Assembly (NCBI GenBank): GCA_001626765.1 | Contig: LUOO01000103.1 | Coordinates: 1 to 62,348, forward strand | Origin: Maritimibacter sp. REDSEA-S28_B5 | GTDB lineage: Bacteria; Pseudomonadota; Alphaproteobacteria; Rhodobacterales; Rhodobacteraceae | Direction of reading: 5' to 3' | DNA length: 62,348 nt | Shown: one piece after another, positions 27,071 to 36,580 of the stretch | Position numbering within the stretch: the stretch's first letter is position 1 | Layout of the letters: each line of letters opens with the position of its first letter | Translations under genes and position numbers: made by a program | The notes under the pieces: model-generated | The model's input: only the letters and a program-made list of their open reading frames with translations | Told to the model about the DNA's origin: nothing | Databases searched by the model: none

Positions 27071-28072
27071 ATGAACATGCTGGATCAGAAATCGCACAAG
27101 CCGCACGAACGGCTCGCAGAGTATTTGCGCGAGGACCTGAAGGCCGTGGACGCGATGATTCGCGCCCGCATGGCATCGGAACATGCGCCCCGGATTCCCG
27201 AGGTGACGGCCCATCTGATCGAGGCGGGTGGCAAGCGCCTGCGCCCCATGCTCACGCTCGCCGCCGCGCGGATGTGCGGCTACGAGGGCAACAAGCACGT
27301 GACGCTGGCAACCGCGATCGAGTTCATTCACACCGCCACGCTTCTGCATGACGACGTCGTGGACGAAAGCGCGCAGCGGCGTGGGCGACCCACGGCGAAC
27401 CTGCTTTGGGATAACAAGTCGAGCGTTCTGGTGGGGGACTATCTGCTCGCCCGTGCGTTCCAGCTGATGACCGAGACCGGGAGCCTGCGCATCCTCGCCG
27501 TGCTGTCCAATGCCTCGGCCACGATCACCGAGGGCGAGGTGCTGCAACTCACGGCGGCGCAGGACATCGGCACCAGCGAAGAAATCTACTTCAAGGTCGT
27601 GCGCGGCAAGACGGCGGCGCTGTTTTCGGCGGCGACCGAGGCGTCGGGCATCCTCGCCGGCGTGTCCGAAGAGCAGATCAAGGCGCTCTTCGACTATGGC
27701 GATGCACTGGGCATTGCGTTCCAGGTGGTCGATGACCTGCTCGATTTCTGGGGTGGCGATGCCATCGGCAAGAATGTCGGTGACGATTTCCGCGACCGCA
27801 AGATCACGCTTCCGTTGATCAAGGCGATTGCGGCGGCGGACGACGAGGAACGGTTGTTCTGGAAGCGGACGCTGGAAAAGAACGACCAGCGCGACGGCGA
27901 TCTGGAGCATGCGCTGGAGCTCATGAACCGCCATGGTGCGCTCGAGGCGACACGGGCGGCGGCGATCGACTGGGCGGACAAGGCCAAGGCCGCGCTCGTC
28001 GTGTTGCCTGAACACCCGATCCGCGACATGCTCGACGACATCGCCGATTACGTGGTCGCGCGGATCAACTGA
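27071..28072 (+). CDS. ispB: Long-chain polyprenyl diphosphate synthase
   Basis: A 333-aa trans-prenyltransferase. The first aspartate-rich motif is D94-D-V-V-D98 (LLHDDVVDES), the second D221-D-L-L-D225. Ala89, five residues before the first motif, is small, which fits long-chain products. In this group it most likely makes the C50 side chain of ubiquinone-10; the chain length is inferred. ATG 27071 follows AGGA. It diverges from the DUF2007 gene and overlaps the convergent ispE end by eight bases. Confidence 0.93.
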   Translation: MNMLDQKSHKPHERLAEYLREDLKAVDAMIRARMASEHAPRIPEVTAHLIEAGGKRLRPMLTLAAARMCGYEGNKHVTLATAIEFIHTATLLHDDVVDESAQRRGRPTANLLWDNKSSVLVGDYLLARAFQLMTETGSLRILAVLSNASATITEGEVLQLTAAQDIGTSEEIYFKVVRGKTAALFSAATEASGILAGVSEEQIKALFDYGDALGIAFQVVDDLLDFWGGDAIGKNVGDDFRDRKITLPLIKAIAAADDEERLFWKRTLEKNDQRDGDLEHALELMNRHGALEATRAAAIDWADKAKAALVVLPEHPIRDMLDDIADYVVARIN

Positions 28073-28892
28073 GCGTCGCTGACGTCACCCACCAGTCAGT
28101 ATTCGCGGCAGCCAGCGCCTGAGCTGCCGCATCAGCGACCTCGCGTGTGTCGAACAGCGCAAAGCACGTCGCGCCGGAGCCCGACATCCGGGCGAGCCTT
28201 GCGCCGGGGAGGGCGGTGAGGGCGGTGAGCACATCCGCGATGACAGGCTGTGCCGCGATGGCGGGCGCCTCCAGATCATTGCGTTGCGCGGCCAGCCAGT
28301 CGATGAGCGCCTTGGCGCCGGGCCAATTGGGCAGCTTCTTCGCCATCGGCGGGTTGGTCTTGGTCGACAGCGCGTTGAAGACGGCGGGGGTCGGCACAGC
28401 GACGCGCGGATTGGCGAGCACGGCGAAGAGCGCGGGCAGGTTGCCCACCGGCTCGACCAGATCGCCGATGCCCTGCATCCGGCTGGCTCGACGCATGAGG
28501 CAAACGCGGACGTCCGCCCCAAGTTCGACTGACCCGGCGGGCAGACGGGTTTCACCGGTCAGGTCTGACAGCGCGAGGATCGTTGCGGCGGCGTCCGATG
28601 ATCCGCCGCCGATCCCGGCAGCGGCAGGCAGATGCTTGGACAGGTGGATCGCGACGGGCGTCTGAAACAGCGCGGCAGCGCGCCAGACGAGATTCGTGGC
28701 ATCCGTCGGCACGCCCTCGGCCATTGGCCCCGTCATGTCGAGCGACATCTCCTCGGCCGCACGCACGGACACGCGGTCGCCCACGTCGGCAAAGACGACG
28801 AGACTGTCGAGCAGGTGATAGCCGTCCTTGCGCTGACCCGTGACATGCAGGGTCAGGTTCACCTTGGCGGGGGCAAAGACCTTAGTCAGCAG
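28065..28892 (-). CDS. ispE: 4-diphosphocytidyl-2-C-methyl-D-erythritol kinase, likely CTG start
   Basis: A GHMP kinase of the MEP isoprenoid pathway. It has TLHVTGQRKDGYHLLDSLV, the ATP loop LPAAAGIGGGSSDAAATI and the C-terminal RMSGSGATCFALFD. The first usable GTG (28862) would cut off the conserved VFAPAKVNL block, including the lysine of the substrate site. In frame upstream there is no ATG, GTG or TTG before a TGA at 28908-28910, only CTG codons. CTG 28892 has GCAGGA upstream and restores the whole block (LLTKVFAPAKVNL). It overlaps the end of the TPR gene by 11 bases. Confidence 0.85.
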   Translation of the reverse strand: MLTKVFAPAKVNLTLHVTGQRKDGYHLLDSLVVFADVGDRVSVRAAEEMSLDMTGPMAEGVPTDATNLVWRAAALFQTPVAIHLSKHLPAAAGIGGGSSDAAATILALSDLTGETRLPAGSVELGADVRVCLMRRASRMQGIGDLVEPVGNLPALFAVLANPRVAVPTPAVFNALSTKTNPPMAKKLPNWPGAKALIDWLAAQRNDLEAPAIAAQPVIADVLTALTALPGARLARMSGSGATCFALFDTREVADAAAQALAAANTDWWVTSATLS

Positions 28893-30615
28893 CGGCGCGT
28901 TCCTGCGTCAGGAGCGGCTCGGCACCCTCTTCCTCGAGGACCTCGTCGAGACCAACCTCGAGCTTGCGTCGGATGCGGTCCGGCTTGACCTCGTCAAGGT
29001 CGCTGTCCTCGGTGACGAAACTGAGCGCACGGTGCCACTGGAATTCGGCCTCGCGCACCCTTCCCACGGCCCAGTAGACGTCGCCAAGGTGGTCGTTCAC
29101 CACCGGGTCCACGGGCATGAGCGCCACGGCCTTTTCCATCTGGACCACCGCCTCTTCGTAGCGCCCGAGCCGGTAGTAGACCCAGCCGAGGCTGTCGACG
29201 ATATAGCCCTCGTTCGGGCGGGCATCGACGGCCTCGCGGATCATGCCCAGCGCCTCGTCCAGGTTCTCGCCCTTTTCCACGTAAGAATAGCCGAGGTAGT
29301 TCAGCACCGAGGGCTGGCCCGGTTGCAGCTCGAGCGCCTTGCGGAAATCGGCCTCGGCCTCGGTCCAGAGGTCCTGACGCTCGGTCACGATGCCGCGGGC
29401 GAAATAGACGGCCCATTGCGCGGGGTTCTCTTCGGGATAAAGCGCGATGGCGGCGTCATAGGCGGCCTTGGCGTCCACCCATTGTTCCTCGTAGCGGTGG
29501 AAATCCCCAAGCGCCACATGGATGGGTGCAAAGGCGGGGAAACGGTCGGCCACCTCGGTAAGGGTGGCAATCGCTTCTTGCGTCTTCTCGTCCCGGCGCA
29601 GCGCGTTGGCCTTGCCCATCATCGCGGCGGGCCAGGCGGCATTGTCGGCGGGAATCTGGTCGTAGGTTTCCACGGCCAGCACGTTGTTCCCCATGGTTTC
29701 GAAGACCGAGGCGGTGAGCAGCGTCGCGCCCACGTTGTCGGGGTTGAGATGCTGGGACAGCCGCGCATAGATCAGGACGAGGCTCGGCGAGGCCTCGTTG
29801 GCGAGCGCTTCGCCCACGTTGTAAAACAGCCCCGACAGCCCGTCCTTGGGCGAACGGACCTGCGTGAACTCGATAGGCTTGCCTGCCTCGAGCTCGGCAC
29901 GCAGCGTCATCATCTCGTCGTCGTTCGTGTCCGGCCATTCTTCGTCGATGAGCGCCACCGCGTCCAGGTTGCGTTCAAGCTGGCTCAGAATCTGGGCGTA
30001 GGCGATGATGCCCGCGCGGTTCAGGGTGACCGGAATCTCGTCGCCTGACAGGATTTCCGCCGCTCCTTCGTAGTCCCCCACAAAGGCGAGGGCCTGCGCT
30101 TTTTGGAAGGCGGAGACCTGGGCCGCGACTTCGTCCTCGGCAAGTTCGTCAAAGATCGCGATGGCCTCGGACATCTTGCCTTCGCCGATGGCGGCCCAGG
30201 CGCGGATCAGCGGGTCCATGAGACCGCCGACGCTGAAGCCGTCGGCAAGGATGCCGTCCACCGCCGCCCAGTCTTCGCGCGACATGGCGTCACCCAGAAG
30301 CACCAGTTGCCCAAGCTCGTTGTCGGGCGTGAGGTCGGTCAGGCGGCGCGCGACCGGCACGGCGTCGTCGATCTGGCCCAGGCCGATGTTGGCGACGAGA
30401 AGCCCCTCCATGATCCCGGTGTTGTCCGGGCGATCTGCGAGCGCCTGACTGCCATATTCAACCAGCGCCTTGAAGTCGGCGTTGGCATCGGCAGAGCGCG
30501 CCGCAAGATAGGCGCCGGTGAACCCGTCCATGTCCTGTGCGGCTGCGGGCAGGGCGGTTGAGCCGAGCAGGGCGGCAAGCGCGGCGAAACGGATGAAGCG
30601 GAAGGATGTGGGCAA
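28882..30615 (-). CDS. Secreted TPR-repeat protein
   Basis: A 577-aa protein with an N-terminal signal peptide (RFAALAALLGSTALPAAAQ, cleavage near residue 24) and many tetratricopeptide repeats through the rest, for example PSVLNYLGYSYVEKGENLDEAL and VDSLGWVYYRLGRYEEAV near the C-terminus. The start is TTG 30615, with AGGAGAGG five bases upstream; the frame is open much further upstream as an antisense shadow. It probably acts as a periplasmic scaffold. ispE overlaps its 3' end. The specific partner is unknown. Confidence 0.85.
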   Translation of the reverse strand: MPTSFRFIRFAALAALLGSTALPAAAQDMDGFTGAYLAARSADANADFKALVEYGSQALADRPDNTGIMEGLLVANIGLGQIDDAVPVARRLTDLTPDNELGQLVLLGDAMSREDWAAVDGILADGFSVGGLMDPLIRAWAAIGEGKMSEAIAIFDELAEDEVAAQVSAFQKAQALAFVGDYEGAAEILSGDEIPVTLNRAGIIAYAQILSQLERNLDAVALIDEEWPDTNDDEMMTLRAELEAGKPIEFTQVRSPKDGLSGLFYNVGEALANEASPSLVLIYARLSQHLNPDNVGATLLTASVFETMGNNVLAVETYDQIPADNAAWPAAMMGKANALRRDEKTQEAIATLTEVADRFPAFAPIHVALGDFHRYEEQWVDAKAAYDAAIALYPEENPAQWAVYFARGIVTERQDLWTEAEADFRKALELQPGQPSVLNYLGYSYVEKGENLDEALGMIREAVDARPNEGYIVDSLGWVYYRLGRYEEAVVQMEKAVALMPVDPVVNDHLGDVYWAVGRVREAEFQWHRALSFVTEDSDLDEVKPDRIRRKLEVGLDEVLEEEGAEPLLTQERAAAD

Positions 30616-30677
30616 AGCGACCTCTCCTGATCGTGGTTGCCTGAGCGTAGCGCCGAGATTCGAGGGGTTCAATGGAA

Positions 30678-30699
30678 GGGGCCGCACAATGGCGGCCCC
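30678..30699 (-). terminator. Stem-loop after etfQO
   Basis: GGGGCCGC and GCGGCCCC form an 8-bp perfect stem with a 6-base loop, 30 bases after the stop on the minus strand. The following T run is weak, so termination efficiency is uncertain. Confidence 0.55.
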
Positions 30700-30728
30700 G
30701 TCGGTCACTTTTGCATGTGCGGCTGCAC

Positions 30729-32378
30729 TTACATGTTCGGATAGTTCGGTCCGTCGCCCCCCTGCGGCACCGTCCAGTTGATGTTCTGCGAGGGGTCCTT
30801 GATATCGCAGGTCTTGCAGTGGACGCAGTTCTGAAAGTTGATCTGAAACTTCGGGCCATTGTCGCCCTCGACCACCTCGTAGACGCCCGCCGGGCAATAC
30901 CGCTGTGCAGGCTCGGCGTATTTCGGCAGGTTCACATCGATCGGGACCTTCGGGTCCTTGAGCTTGAGGTGGCAGGGCTGGCTTTCCTCGTGGTTCGTGT
31001 TCGAGAAGGACACGTTGGTCAGCCGGTCGAAGGACAGAACACCATCGGGTTTCGGATAAGCGATTTCCTTGTAGTTCTTGGCAAGCCCCGTCGCTTCGGC
31101 GTCGGTCTTGCCGTGCTTGATCGTGCCGAAGAGCGAGAAGCCGAAGAGCGACTGCCACCACATGTCGAACCCGCCGAGGCCCAGCGATGCCATGAGACCA
31201 CGCTTGGCCCAGAGCGGTTTCACGTTGCGCACGGGCTTGAGGTCCTTGGCGATCTCGCCGGTGCGGATTTCTGTCTCGTAGGCGTCGAGCGTGTCGCCCG
31301 AGCGGCCGGCCTTGAGCGCCTCGTGGGCGGCTTCGGCGGCGGCGATGCCCGAGAGCATGGCGTTGTGGTTGCCCTTGATCCGGGGCACGTTCACGAGGCC
31401 GATGGAGCAACCCAATAGCGCACCGCCGGGAAACACCGACTTCGGCATGGACTGATAACCGCCCTCGGTGATCGCGCGCGCACCATAGGCCACGCGCTTG
31501 CCGCCCTTGAGCAGATCGGCCACCACCGGGTGATGCTTGAACTGCTGGAACTCCATGTAGGGATAGACATAGGGGTTCGCATAGTTGAGGTGCACGACAA
31601 AGCCCACGACCACCTGGTTGTTTTCCATGTGGTAGATGAAGCTGCCGCCGCCCGCGTTCTTGCCTAGGGGCCAGCCCATCGTGTGGGTCACGGTGCCTTC
31701 GCGATGCTTTTCGGGGTCGATGTCCCAGATTTCCTTCATCCCGATACCGAACTTCTGCACGTCGCGGTCCTTGGACAGCTCGTATTTCGCGATCAGCTCC
31801 TTGGCGAGCGAGCCGCGCACACCTTCGCCGATGAGGACATATTTGCCCAGAAGCTCCATCCCCGGCTCGTAGCCGTCGCCCGGCGTGCCGTCGGGGTTCT
31901 TGCCGAACTCGCCCGCGACCACGCCCTTGACCTCGCCGCCCTCGCCGTAGATCAGCTCGGACGCGGCCATGCCGGGATAAACCTCGACCCCCAGCGCCTC
32001 GGCCTGTTCGGCCATCCAGCGGGTGACGTTGCCCATCGAGACGATGTAATTTCCGTGGTTCGACATGAGCTTGGGCATCGGCCAGTTCGGCACGCGGATC
32101 TTGCCGGCCGGGCCGAGCAGGTAGAAGTTGTCCTTCTTCACCTCGGTGTTGATCGGGGCACCCATCGTGCGCCAGTCGGGCAAGAGCTTGTCCAGACCGA
32201 TGGGGTCGAGAACGGCCCCCGACAGGATGTGCGCGCCGACTTCCGAGCCCTTTTCGAGCACGACGACCATGAGCTCGGGGTCGAGTTGTTTGAGACGGAT
32301 CGCAGCCGAAAGACCGGCCGGGCCTGCGCCCACGATCACAACATCGACTTCCATGGACTCGCGTTCGATATCTGCCAT
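30729..32378 (-). CDS. Electron transfer flavoprotein-ubiquinone oxidoreductase
   Basis: A 549-aa membrane-associated flavo-iron-sulfur enzyme. The N-terminal FAD motif is VVIVGAGPAGLSAAIRL, and the C-terminal 4Fe-4S motif is NCVHCKTCDIKDPSQNINW, with an upstream cysteine in YCPAGVYEV. It takes electrons from ETF (etfBA at 11785-13469) and reduces ubiquinone. Length and both cofactor sites match the complete enzyme. Transcribed ahead of the TPR and ispE genes but with a stem-loop between. Confidence 0.96.
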   Translation of the reverse strand: MADIERESMEVDVVIVGAGPAGLSAAIRLKQLDPELMVVVLEKGSEVGAHILSGAVLDPIGLDKLLPDWRTMGAPINTEVKKDNFYLLGPAGKIRVPNWPMPKLMSNHGNYIVSMGNVTRWMAEQAEALGVEVYPGMAASELIYGEGGEVKGVVAGEFGKNPDGTPGDGYEPGMELLGKYVLIGEGVRGSLAKELIAKYELSKDRDVQKFGIGMKEIWDIDPEKHREGTVTHTMGWPLGKNAGGGSFIYHMENNQVVVGFVVHLNYANPYVYPYMEFQQFKHHPVVADLLKGGKRVAYGARAITEGGYQSMPKSVFPGGALLGCSIGLVNVPRIKGNHNAMLSGIAAAEAAHEALKAGRSGDTLDAYETEIRTGEIAKDLKPVRNVKPLWAKRGLMASLGLGGFDMWWQSLFGFSLFGTIKHGKTDAEATGLAKNYKEIAYPKPDGVLSFDRLTNVSFSNTNHEESQPCHLKLKDPKVPIDVNLPKYAEPAQRYCPAGVYEVVEGDNGPKFQINFQNCVHCKTCDIKDPSQNINWTVPQGGDGPNYPNM

Positions 32379-32425
32379 TGCAGGCTCCCCAGACGAAATT
32401 TTGTTTCGTCTTGCCTAGCGAATGG

Positions 32426-33400
32426 TCAGGTGAGGGTCAATTGGGCCGCGACGTTATGTGAAGGCTTCCATCGCTTCATCCAGGCCCAGGCGCTCAGAAC
32501 GACAGCCATCGAGGCATAGCCGTCCACGGCATAGTGCCAGCCAAGGTAAACCGAGAAGAACAGGTAGGTCGCGACGATGAGAACCGAGAGCGGCAGGAAC
32601 CGGGGCGACAGCTCATAGACATAGACCGCAATGAGCGTCGCCATGGCGATATGGACCGAGGGGAAAGCCGAGATGCCGGACCCGGCCTCGTGTTCTTGGT
32701 TCACATAAGCGGCCCAGAGGCCCTCGTGCAGTCGACCGGCAAAACTTTCGGCAATGCCGCGTTCGGCGAGCGTGGCGTGCAGCCCCGCGAAATCCGTCCC
32801 GCCCATAATGTAGTCGTGATAGATCGGCCCGCCCGACATGAAGATGCCCGCGAGCACGAGGCCAATGAGGGACAGGTTCATCAGATACAGCATTGAAAAC
32901 CGCGTCCGCCGGTCCTCGTTCTCGTCGAAGAAGGCGAGGAGAAAGGGGAAATAGATTGCCGGGATCATCCAGAGCAGAACATAGACGATGTCGGCCGTGA
33001 AAAACGAAATCCGGATCGGGTCGGCGAGCACAATCTTCCACGGGTCTACCCCGAAGTGAAGCGCCCGGTCGATCTCGGCAAGGATACCGTCGGCCCAGAA
33101 AGGGTTCACGTAAGGCAGTGTCGTCTTGGCCATCGGAAAGACGACCGCGATGGCCGAACAGGCGAGGAAGGCACCGACGATCTGCGGCAGCCTGTCGCCG
33201 AAGCCGCGTTTCCAACGCGTGATCGCGAAGGCGACAAAGGGAATGAGGACCCAGAATGAAAACATGCCGATGCGCGTCATCTGATGCGGGATCGACTTGG
33301 CCATCTGAAGAAGCATTGCGCCGGGGTCGTCGCGAAACAGCACGATCAGAGCGACACAGGCGAGGAGATAGACCACCGTGGCTTTGAAAAATATCTTCAT
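32426..33400 (-). CDS. PAP2-superfamily membrane phosphatase / IPC-synthase-like protein
   Basis: A 324-aa integral membrane protein with about six helices. The PAP2 catalytic motifs are FPSVH (in [16 protein letters not shown]) and HYAVDGY (in [16 protein letters not shown]). This arrangement resembles inositolphosphorylceramide-synthase-like (aureobasidin-resistance) lipid phosphatases or phosphotransferases. The lipid substrate is unknown. It diverges from greA. Confidence 0.82.
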   Translation of the reverse strand: MKIFFKATVVYLLACVALIVLFRDDPGAMLLQMAKSIPHQMTRIGMFSFWVLIPFVAFAITRWKRGFGDRLPQIVGAFLACSAIAVVFPMAKTTLPYVNPFWADGILAEIDRALHFGVDPWKIVLADPIRISFFTADIVYVLLWMIPAIYFPFLLAFFDENEDRRTRFSMLYLMNLSLIGLVLAGIFMSGGPIYHDYIMGGTDFAGLHATLAERGIAESFAGRLHEGLWAAYVNQEHEAGSGISAFPSVHIAMATLIAVYVYELSPRFLPLSVLIVATYLFFSVYLGWHYAVDGYASMAVVLSAWAWMKRWKPSHNVAAQLTLT

Positions 33401-33546
33401 TGCAATGCGCCCGATCTTGCTTTCTGTTTGTGCGGACGATAGCGCAGCCCAACGCCGCGCCCCCGTGTCCCATCGCGTATCCGGACTTGGTCCTGATCGT
33501 TAAATTTGGTGACAATGGGGCAATCAGACGGAAAATTGTAAGGCCA

Positions 33547-34017
33547 ATGGAAAAGATTCTACTGACCCGCGCGGGTTACACCGCGCTGAACGACGAACTG
33601 AAACAGCTCAAGTCGGTGGAGCGTCCCGCCGTCATCGCCGCCATTTCCGAGGCGCGCGAGCATGGCGACCTGTCGGAGAACGCAGAATACCACGCCGCCC
33701 GCGAGAAGCAGAGTTTCATCGAGGGCCGGGTGAAGGAGCTCGAGGGCATCATCGGGCTGGCCGAGGTCGTGGACACCGGGAAACTGTCCGGCTCGGTCAA
33801 GTTCGGTGCGACCGTGAAGCTCGTCGACGAGGATACCGACGAGGAAAAGACCTATCAGATCGTGGGCGAGCCGGAAGCCGACCTTGAGAAGGGCAAGCTC
33901 AACATCAAGTCGCCGCTCGCGCGCGCGCTCATCGGCAAAGACGAGGGCGACAGCGTCGAAGTGCGCACGCCCGGCGGCGAAAAAAGCTACGAAATCCTGA
34001 GCATCGACTATATCTGA
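33547..34017 (+). CDS. greA: Transcription elongation factor GreA
   Basis: A 156-aa factor that rescues backtracked RNA polymerase. The N-terminal coiled coil contains the functional tip acidic residues in [21 protein letters not shown]; the C-terminal domain contains [23 protein letters not shown]. The start [11 protein letters not shown] matches the family; the frame is open upstream but unrelated. Confidence 0.96.
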   Translation: MEKILLTRAGYTALNDELKQLKSVERPAVIAAISEAREHGDLSENAEYHAAREKQSFIEGRVKELEGIIGLAEVVDTGKLSGSVKFGATVKLVDEDTDEEKTYQIVGEPEADLEKGKLNIKSPLARALIGKDEGDSVEVRTPGGEKSYEILSIDYI

Positions 34018-34080
34018 TAGCATTGGCCCGACGCGGGCCTTATGGTCTCGAATAGCGTGATCGGGCGCGCCGAGGGTGCG

Positions 34081-35100
34081 ATGGCAGACGGGAAACCGGC
34101 GGAAAACATGGACTTCGGGGTTCTTGGGCGAACCCCGGCCCGGCGGCGCGGTCTGGGACCGGGCGGGGTTATCGCGCTTGTTCTGTCGCTCGTGTGGATC
34201 GCAGGGTGCGGGGTGTTTTTCCTCGTGCTCAAGGCCGATCTGACCGGTGGTGGCGCGGGCAACCTGATCCTGACGCTTCTTGCGATCTTTCTGCCGGTGG
34301 CGATCATCTGGCTCGCGGCGTCAGCGGCGGCCTCGGCACAGGTGATGCGCGAAGAGACGGTGCGCCTTCAGGCCACCATCGACGCGATGCGCCAGAACTA
34401 CCTGACCCAGACGCAGGTCGCACCGGATCGGTCGCCCGAGGTCGAGGAGAAACTCCGCAAGCTCGAAGAGGCACAGCGCCAGACCGAACAGGCGATGGCG
34501 ACCTTTTCGACCAAGCGCACCCTGCCGCGCCCCGAACACGAGCCGGAGGTCAAGCCGCGCCTCCCCCAAGGACCGTTCGAGGTGCAGGCGGCGCTGGCCT
34601 TTGATCCGCAACCGACCGACTCGGCGCCGCCCCTGTCACTCGATGATTTCATCCGCGCCATGCATTTCCCCGAGAACGCGCAGGACGAGGTGGGTTTCGC
34701 CGCCCTGCGCCGGGCGCTCAAAGACCGGAAAACGGCGCGGCTCGTGCAGGCGGCGCAGGACGTGCTGACGCTCTTGTCGCAGGACGGGATCTACATGGAC
34801 GATCTGCGCCCTGACCGGGCACGGCCCGAGATCTGGCGGCGCTTTGCCAATGGCGCGCGCGGGCGCGAGGTGGCGGCGCTGGGCGGTATCCGGGATCGCT
34901 CGTCGCTCGCGCTCACCGCGGGCCGGATGAAGGCCGATCCGATCTTTCGCGACGCCGCGCACCATTTCCTGCGTCGTTTCGACGAGGGCTTTTCCGACTT
35001 TGCCGAGACGGCGAGCGACGAGGACATCGCGCGTATGGGCGACACGCGGACGGCGCGGGCCTTCATGCTTCTGGGCCGCGTGACCGGGACGTTCAACTAG
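34081..35100 (+). CDS. Two-helix membrane protein of unknown function
   Basis: A 339-aa protein with two membrane segments (about residues 29-50 and 61-82), then a coiled-coil stretch (about 88-150) and a soluble C-terminal domain of ~180 residues with FIRAMHFPENAQDEVGFAALRRAL and FADTASDE-like acidic helices. The C-terminal part is probably cytoplasmic. ATG 34081 with GAGGGT upstream is preferred over ATG 34042. It follows greA by 63 bases and may be co-transcribed. I do not recognise a function. Confidence 0.65.
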   Translation: MADGKPAENMDFGVLGRTPARRRGLGPGGVIALVLSLVWIAGCGVFFLVLKADLTGGGAGNLILTLLAIFLPVAIIWLAASAAASAQVMREETVRLQATIDAMRQNYLTQTQVAPDRSPEVEEKLRKLEEAQRQTEQAMATFSTKRTLPRPEHEPEVKPRLPQGPFEVQAALAFDPQPTDSAPPLSLDDFIRAMHFPENAQDEVGFAALRRALKDRKTARLVQAAQDVLTLLSQDGIYMDDLRPDRARPEIWRRFANGARGREVAALGGIRDRSSLALTAGRMKADPIFRDAAHHFLRRFDEGFSDFAETASDEDIARMGDTRTARAFMLLGRVTGTFN

Positions 35101-35107
35101 GACCCCG

Positions 35108-36508
35108 TCATGCTCCGGGCGGACCCACCGTGTCCTGATCGCCCGCGAGCGGTATAGGCACGGCGGCGCAGATATGGCGCAGGGCGCCCTTCAGGCCCTC
35201 TTCCAGCGTCGGGTGATAGTAGGGCATCGCGAGCAACTCGGTCGCGGTCATCCCGCTCTGGATTGCCCAGGCGAGCATGTGGCCCAGATGATCCGCGCCT
35301 GGGCAGCAAAGGTCAGCGCCGATCAGGCAACCCTCGGGCGCAGAGGCATAGATCCGGACGATGCCCTCGTTCACCCCGTCCACCCGCGCGCGGCCCTGAT
35401 CGGCGTAATCCGACGTGCCGGTCACGGCGCTTTCATCCGGCGCGGCCCCGATCGAGACGAGCGGCGGGTCGGTGAAGGTGACGGTGAAGGCAACCTTGCG
35501 CTCGGACCGGATGAGTGCCGGATAGGCGACCGCATTGCGCCCGGCGATGGACCCCTCGTCGGATGCCTCATGCAGCACCGGGCGGTCCCCGTTCACGTCA
35601 CCCACCATGAAGATCGGCGCCGCGCCGCATTGCAGGGTGTTGGGATTGACCGCGGGCATCCCGTGGTCATCCAGGGAAAGGCCGGTCGCTTCGAGGTTCA
35701 GGTCCTTCACGTTGGGCGGGCGGCCGGTGGCGACGAGCACCTTGTCAAACTGCTCCTCATGTCCCTCCCATCGAATCGTGACGCCGCCCTCTGTCGCCTC
35801 GGGTTCCGGCTTTATACCCAGATGCAGTGTCAGGTCGCGTTCCAACGCCGCTTTCAACGCCGCTTCGGTCCGGTCGCAGCGGATGCCTGCAAGTGTGTCA
35901 GACATGTCGAGCACGGTAACCTCGACCCCGAGCCGCGCCATCGCCTGCGCCAGTTCCAGCCCGATCACCCCGGCCCCGATCACCGCAAGACGCCGCGGAA
36001 GGTCGGGCAGGTCGAAGATATTGTCGTTGGTCAAAAGCGCGTCGCCCAGATCGCGGTAGGGCGGGGGGACCATAGGGGAGGACCCGGTCGCGATGATCAC
36101 CGCTTTCGCCTCGACCGTCCGCCCATCGTCGAGGGCGAGCGTCGTGGGGCCGGTGAAACGCGCGCGGGCCTTGACCATCGTGCCGTCGGGGAGCTTGGCG
36201 AAGCTGTCACGCACGCCGCCCGCGAACCGGTCGCGCAGCGCGCGGACACGGTCCATGACCTTGGCGCCGTCCACCGTCACCTCGCCCGTGGTCACGCCGA
36301 AAGGTTCGGCCTGACGCGCCCCGTGGGCCACGCGGGCAGAGGCGATGAGCACTTTCGAAGGCATGCAGCCGACGGTCGCACAGGTCGTGCCGTTGAAGGC
36401 GGGGTCGATCAGCAGCGTGGTCGCGCCATGTTTGCGCGCGTTTCGTTCCGCGGCGAGACCCGCGGTCCCCGCACCGATGACAGCCACGTCACAGGTCAAA
36501 TCTGCCAT
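35108..36508 (-). CDS. Dihydrolipoamide-dehydrogenase-like flavoprotein
   Basis: A 466-aa pyridine nucleotide-disulfide oxidoreductase. FAD motif VIGAGTAGLAAERNARK, redox disulfide C43-x4-C48 (TTCATVGCMPSK), NAD motif VIGAGVIGLELAQAMARLG, and a C-terminal active-site HPTLEE. The redox-active residues are intact. No 2-oxoacid dehydrogenase genes are nearby, so it is a stand-alone paralogue and could be a Lpd3-like, mercuric-reductase-like or quinone-linked reductase rather than an E3. Confidence 0.82.
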   Translation of the reverse strand: MADLTCDVAVIGAGTAGLAAERNARKHGATTLLIDPAFNGTTCATVGCMPSKVLIASARVAHGARQAEPFGVTTGEVTVDGAKVMDRVRALRDRFAGGVRDSFAKLPDGTMVKARARFTGPTTLALDDGRTVEAKAVIIATGSSPMVPPPYRDLGDALLTNDNIFDLPDLPRRLAVIGAGVIGLELAQAMARLGVEVTVLDMSDTLAGIRCDRTEAALKAALERDLTLHLGIKPEPEATEGGVTIRWEGHEEQFDKVLVATGRPPNVKDLNLEATGLSLDDHGMPAVNPNTLQCGAAPIFMVGDVNGDRPVLHEASDEGSIAGRNAVAYPALIRSERKVAFTVTFTDPPLVSIGAAPDESAVTGTSDYADQGRARVDGVNEGIVRIYASAPEGCLIGADLCCPGADHLGHMLAWAIQSGMTATELLAMPYYHPTLEEGLKGALRHICAAVPIPLAGDQDTVGPPGA

Positions 36509-36534
36509 GTCATCCTTCCCTCCCGCGTCCCGCA

Positions 36535-36555
36535 GGTGTCGATCGTTACGACACC
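36535..36555. other. Stem-loop between rlmN and the Lpd-like gene
   Basis: GGTGTCG and CGACACC form a 7-bp perfect stem with a 7-base loop in the 72-base gap downstream of rlmN. There is no T run; it may separate the two genes in expression or be incidental. Confidence 0.4.
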
Positions 36556-36580
36556 CAACGGGGGGCAGGGGCGGATGTTC

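Noticed and set aside
30616..31410. Upstream extension of the TPR protein to an 842-aa frame
   Set aside because: The extra part is a shifted-frame shadow of etfQO. TTG 30615 has a strong ribosome site and begins a signal peptide.
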